43,991 nucleotides of DNA, from the NCBI GenBank assembly GCA_902776945.1, contig CACYSH010000013.1:1-43991 (forward strand). Direction: 5' to 3'. The notes beneath the pieces are model-generated. The model saw only the letters and a list, made by a program, of their open reading frames with translations. It was not told where the DNA came from and did no database searches. Shown here one piece after another: positions 40,817-43,991 of this stretch. The DNA is from an uncultured Ruminococcus sp. Lineage in GTDB: Bacteria > Bacillota > Clostridia > Oscillospirales > Ruminococcaceae. Position 1 is the stretch's first letter; every line of letters starts with the position of its first letter. The position numbers were made by a program, and so were the translations under genes.

Positions 40817-42316
40817 ATGAGCATTGGTATCGGAACGGGGCTTGAGGGGCTTGGTACGGCGGCGGAACTTGACGGAGGCGGTTCGCGGCGGCTTCGGCAC
40901 GGCAGGGAAGTCCTGCTGAAATGTGCGCTGGCGGCGGCTGCGGGGTTTCTTTCGGGATTCGGGAAAATGGTGGGCTTCGGCAGCTATATGTGCGTGGCGG
41001 CTGCCGCAGTGTCGGGGAGGTATTCGGGAGCGGTGCTGATCGGCACGGCGTTCTCCTGCCTGCTTGGCGACGGCTTCGCGGCAATGGCGGCGCAGCTTGG
41101 TTCGATGCTTACGATAACCGCGCTGAACGTCTTTTTCCACGATTATTCGCACGGCGGCGAGCCGATAAGGCTGACGCTCTCCACCGCCGCCGTAACGCTG
41201 CTTTTCAGCTGTATCATAAGCGCGGGGGGCGCTGACAGCTTTACGCTCTCGATGCGGGTGATCGGTTCGCTGATGAGTGCCTGCATCGTGTTCGCGGCTG
41301 CGACGGTCTCGGGCAAAAGAAAGCTCGGCGAGCCTGTGCGGGTCGGCGGGCTTACGGCGGTCTGCCTTGCGATGATATACATTGCGGCTGTTTCAACGCT
41401 CTGTTCGTGCGCTTTGGGGAAGTTCAATCTCGGCAGGATAATCGCCTGTGCCGTTATCCCCGCCGCAGCAAAGAAACGCCGCGCCGCAGGCGGTGCCGTG
41501 CTTGGAGCGCTTTCCGCCGTTGCCGTGACGATGTGCAGCGCGACCCTCGCCGTGAATACCATGCTGCTTGCGGCGGCGGGACTTATCTGCTCCGCCTTTG
41601 CCGATCTGGGACGGCTTCCGTGCGCGGCGGCTTTTCTCGTTTCGGCGGCGGCAGCGCTTGCGGCTTCGGGGCTGAACGGCGATACTTTTTCTATGCTTGC
41701 CGACCTTATCACGGGAACGGTCATCTTTGCGGCGGTGCCTTCGGGAACGCTTGCAAAGCTGTCCACCGTGTTCATGGTGACTGGCTCGACCGCCGACTGC
41801 GCGGGGCAGACCGCTTCGGCGCGGCTGAATTTCGCGGCAATGACTATTTCCGACATACGGCAGAAGCTCGTTCAGGCTGCCGATACCGCCTGCCGCCGCA
41901 CCGAATCCGTAACGTTCGGCGAAAGGGTGATGAACAGGCTCTGCGCGGGCTGCCGTCTTTACGACGAATGCCGCGCAAACGGCTGTGCCGCAAATATCGA
42001 GCGTTCCTGCGAGAGCGACCCCGAAAAGCCTTCGGCGGTGGGCTGTATACGCGGCGACGAGCTTGCCGCCGTGTGCGCCGAATGCCGCAGCCGCGAGCTT
42101 TACGAGCGTGCGGAGGCTATCCGCATGAAGGAAATGGGTACGCTCTTCCGCGAACAGCTGGGCGTTATGAGCGACCTGCTGAACGATCTTTCATGCCGTA
42201 TATCAAGGCGGCGCGAAACAGATGTAAAGCTCTCCGCGGCAGCGAGGAGCTTTTTCGAGCGCAAGGGCTTTGCGGGGGTCAGAGCCTGCGTTTATACCGA
42301 TTGGCAGCGAGCCTGA
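40817..42316 (+). CDS. spoIIE: Stage II sporulation protein E, N-terminal part (frameshifted)
   Basis: 499 residues ending at a stop caused by a frameshift. Residues 30-320 are about ten membrane helices (for example AALAAAAGFLSGFGKMVGF and GSMLTITALNVFFHDY), followed by the cytoplasmic region with the Cys-rich block RLCAGCRLYDECR. SpoIIE dephosphorylates SpoIIAA to activate sigma-F in the forespore and acts in septum placement. Frame is lost at the TT of 42301-42302: dropping one T gives ...CVYTDGSEPDDRTLSL, which runs into the phosphatase domain of the next entry. Preceded by a Spo0A-type promoter. Confidence 0.9.
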   Translation: MSIGIGTGLEGLGTAAELDGGGSRRLRHGREVLLKCALAAAAGFLSGFGKMVGFGSYMCVAAAAVSGRYSGAVLIGTAFSCLLGDGFAAMAAQLGSMLTITALNVFFHDYSHGGEPIRLTLSTAAVTLLFSCIISAGGADSFTLSMRVIGSLMSACIVFAAATVSGKRKLGEPVRVGGLTAVCLAMIYIAAVSTLCSCALGKFNLGRIIACAVIPAAAKKRRAAGGAVLGALSAVAVTMCSATLAVNTMLLAAAGLICSAFADLGRLPCAAAFLVSAAAALAASGLNGDTFSMLADLITGTVIFAAVPSGTLAKLSTVFMVTGSTADCAGQTASARLNFAAMTISDIRQKLVQAADTACRRTESVTFGERVMNRLCAGCRLYDECRANGCAANIERSCESDPEKPSAVGCIRGDELAAVCAECRSRELYERAEAIRMKEMGTLFREQLGVMSDLLNDLSCRISRRRETDVKLSAAARSFFERKGFAGVRACVYTDWQRA

Positions 42317-43079
42317 CGACCGCACGCTCTCGCTGACGGCGGGGCTTTGCCGCGCTCTGGAGATAGACCTTGAAATGCCCGGCATAACGACCGCGGGCGG
42401 CGTTACGAAGCTCGAATTTGACGAACTGCCGCCTTTTTCGGCTGAAACGGGCAGCTGGTCGGCGGCGGGCGGGGAATGCTCGGGGGATTCGCTTGAATTT
42501 ACCGAAACGTCGGCGGGCGAGAAGTTCGTGCTGCTTTCGGACGGAATGGGTTCGGGGCGAAGGGCGCGGCTCGATTCGGGCGTTACGGTCAGCCTTGCGG
42601 GGCGGCTGCTGCGTTCGGGGCTTTCGATGAGGACGGCGCAGCGCGTGATCAATTCTGTGATGCAGGCGAAGGACTGGGAGGAGAGCTTTGCCACGCTTGA
42701 TTTTCTGCGGCTCGACCTGTTTTCGGGGCGGGCGGAATTTCTCAAATCGGGAGCTGCGCCCGCATATCTCTGCCGCGACGGCAGCATGGTGAGGATCGCT
42801 TCTGATTCGTACCCGGCGGGGATATTTGTTTCGGCAGACCCCGACCTTGCTTCGGTGAAGGTCTTTGACGGCGATATTCTCATGCTGGCGACGGACGGCG
42901 CTCCCGAGGAGGCGTTGGAGGAAGCGGCACGGCTTTCGGTGGAAAGTCCCGAGATGAAAGCGGGAGACATTGCACGGCTGACGGGGCTGAGGTGCCGCGA
43001 GCTGGCGGGAGCGCGTCATGATGATATGACGGTAGCGATAATCAAGATAGCCCTGCGAAAGCCGCCGCGTGACCGGTGA
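42270..43079 (+). CDS. spoIIE: Stage II sporulation protein E, C-terminal PP2C phosphatase part (frameshifted)
   Basis: The frame is open from 42270 but belongs to spoIIE from about 42303. It encodes the serine phosphatase domain: EKFVLLSDGMGSGRRARLDS, a helical core, SYPAGIF, and the metal-binding ends LMLATDGAPEE and RHDDMTVAIIKI. All metal-binding Asp positions I can identify are present, so the domain itself looks intact. Joined with the N-terminal part the protein would be about 753 residues, near the usual SpoIIE size. Either the gene is a recent pseudogene, or the extra base is a sequence error. Confidence 0.9.
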   Translation: MRGSEPAFIPIGSEPDDRTLSLTAGLCRALEIDLEMPGITTAGGVTKLEFDELPPFSAETGSWSAAGGECSGDSLEFTETSAGEKFVLLSDGMGSGRRARLDSGVTVSLAGRLLRSGLSMRTAQRVINSVMQAKDWEESFATLDFLRLDLFSGRAEFLKSGAAPAYLCRDGSMVRIASDSYPAGIFVSADPDLASVKVFDGDILMLATDGAPEEALEEAARLSVESPEMKAGDIARLTGLRCRELAGARHDDMTVAIIKIALRKPPRDR

Positions 43080-43319
43080 CAGCCCGGTGTTTATTGACAA
43101 ATATCAACGTATTGCGGAATGAAATTTCTCTCAAACCGAGGTGTACCCAATTATTTGTACCAAAACGGTATAGTTTCTTTCGGACGTATTTCGGACATGA
43201 TCAAGACATATTTTCAATGCAGACGACATTTTTTTAGCAAAACAAGGAAAATTTATCGTCAAAATATACATATCCGAGTGTTGGAATATGTAAGATAATG
43301 AAAAGTATAACTAAAACAC

Positions 43320-43348
43320 TTGCATTTTTGTTCTGAAAATGTTAAAAT
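43320..43348 (+). promoter_or_regulatory. Promoter of the small gene at 43472
   Basis: TTGCAT (43320-43325), 17 bases, TAAAAT (43343-43348). The leader contains a CCGCA (43382) / TGCGG (43403) hairpin. The rest of the 390-base gap after spoIIE is AT-rich and shows no other feature. Confidence 0.65.
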
Positions 43349-43471
43349 AATAGTGGGTAGGTGTGCCGTTGCGGCTGCACACCGCATCGGGAGTTTTTTC
43401 GGTGCGGAAGATTTTCATTATAGTTACAAAGCCGCATGGCTGATAAATGTTGAAATCGGGAGGAATTGATT

Positions 43472-43744
43472 ATGAGCGATATGAAAAATGATCTTTCTGA
43501 AGGGGGCAAAATTGCTGTTGGTTTGGGTTTAGTAACAGCAGTAGCAGCATTGGGAGCTAAAGTTTTGGACTCAAAAGATAAAAAAGAGATTGAGGAAACA
43601 AAAAGGCATATTTCGGATAATGAAACCGAAGCTGCAAAACATTCCGAGGATAAGAAAACCGAACGGACAAGGACAGTTGTTGGCGGAATAAAAGATGTGG
43701 CTGACGGAATAATTAAGGGCATGAATAATATTAAACAGTTTTAA
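43472..43744 (+). CDS. Small charged protein with a possible membrane-associated segment
   Basis: 90 residues from ATG at 43472 (GGGAGG upstream); a TTG two codons earlier is less likely. Residues 10-30 are hydrophobic and Gly/Ala-rich (GGKIAVGLGLVTAVAALGAKV), residues 31-65 a highly charged helix (KDKKEIEETKRHISDNET), then VVGGIKDVADGIIKGMNNI, an amphipathic end. No family recognised. The base composition is more A-rich than its neighbours. Confidence 0.75.
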   Translation: MSDMKNDLSEGGKIAVGLGLVTAVAALGAKVLDSKDKKEIEETKRHISDNETEAAKHSEDKKTERTRTVVGGIKDVADGIIKGMNNIKQF

Positions 43745-43756
43745 GATCTGAACCAA

Positions 43757-43786
43757 TTGACAGAAACGGCATATATCTACTAAAAA
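43757..43786 (+). promoter_or_regulatory. Possible promoter of glgB
   Basis: TTGACA (43757-43762) and TAAAAA (43781-43786), spacing 18. The -10 match is moderate. Confidence 0.5.
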
Positions 43787-43821
43787 TAATACTATGATTC
43801 ACAATTTAAGGAGGATAGGAT

Positions 43822-43991
43822 ATGATAAAGAAAATACCCGGAGATTACGAACTTCCGCTTTATCTTTTCCATGAAGGCTCTATGCAGACGGCATACGATT
43901 TTTTCGGCTGCCACCCCGAAGAGCGCGACGGCGTTAAGGGCCACGTTTTCAGAGTGTGGGCGCAGAATGCCAGAAACGTTTCGCTCGTCGG
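43822..43991 (+). CDS. glgB: 1,4-alpha-glucan branching enzyme, N-terminus (3' end outside window)
   Basis: 56 residues visible before the window ends; AAGGAGG precedes the ATG. The stretch LYLFHEGSMQTAYDFFGCHP and HVFRVWAQNARNVSLVG is the start of the CBM48 domain of GlgB, which introduces alpha-1,6 branches into glycogen. Only the N-terminus can be judged; other GH13 enzymes with CBM48 are the alternative. Confidence 0.85.
   Translation, partial: MIKKIPGDYELPLYLFHEGSMQTAYDFFGCHPEERDGVKGHVFRVWAQNARNVSLV

Noticed and set aside
42270-42316. Programmed ribosomal frameshift in spoIIE
   Set aside because: The zone has no slippery heptamer or obvious stimulatory structure, and a single-base deletion restores the expected protein.
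1-43991. Prophage, plasmid origin, rRNA or tRNA genes
   Set aside because: No phage structural genes, integrase, replication initiator or recognisable tRNA/rRNA sequence was found by reading either strand.

Overview
The window looks like a chromosome segment of an anaerobic, probably gut-dwelling Firmicute of the Ruminococcus / Oscillospiraceae type. The evidence is two large leucine-rich-repeat surface proteins ending in type I dockerin repeats (a cellulosome-type hallmark of Ruminococcus and relatives), a Gram-positive hrcA-grpE-dnaK-dnaJ operon under CIRCE control, a sporulation gene (spoIIE) with a Spo0A-box promoter, stand-alone AICAR transformylase plus PurO-type IMP cyclohydrolase instead of a fused PurH, and near-consensus TTGACA-N17-TATAAT promoters. 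The species assignment is inference; no rRNA or tRNA gene was seen.

Layout. 1-6.7 kb: two BspA-like LRR-dockerin genes (the first cut by the window edge) with nearly identical terminators. 6.8-11.9 kb: heat-shock operon with two overlapping CIRCE operators. 12-15.5 kb: a phosphodiesterase divergent from two small unknown genes, then an O-acetylhomoserine sulfhydrylase gene (minus strand) preceded by a short Cys-Arg-Cys leader peptide, and a small proline-rich protein. 15.9-20.3 kb: MATE transporter and GT1 glycosyltransferase (minus), divergent from a GGDEF protein. 20.8-25.4 kb: UDP-sugar genes (4-epimerase, and a UDP-glucose dehydrogenase carrying an N-terminal XRE DNA-binding domain), a nucleotidyltransferase-like protein and a DUF4303-like protein. 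25.8-38.5 kb: a long minus-strand purine operon in transcription order purE, purM, purN, purO, purH (formyltransferase), purD, with many small non-purine genes between them (a membrane protein, HAD phosphatase, tandem DUF2262-like proteins, DUF3795, Imm-like proteins, a REP-associated transposase, two lipoproteins). A structured RNA resembling 6S RNA followed by an intrinsic terminator sits between the purE promoter and purE. 39-43 kb: rsmA, then spoIIE interrupted by a single-base frameshift. 43.5 kb to the end: a small unknown protein and the start of glgB.

The intergenic regions are unusually rich in structured repeats. I see (i) a GTAG-tagged REP hairpin family, two copies of which are built in frame into the RAYT transposase gene; (ii) a composite element with a 90-91 bp core bounded by 15-bp inverted repeats, five copies; (iii) a partner G-rich hairpin module with compensatory changes; and (iv) elements bordered by runs of a 7-bp AGTTAAT/AGTGAAT unit. 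The strongest candidates for follow-up are the RAYT/REP system, the 6S-like RNA ahead of purE, the cysteine leader-peptide attenuator, the XRE-Ugd fusion and the repeat families.
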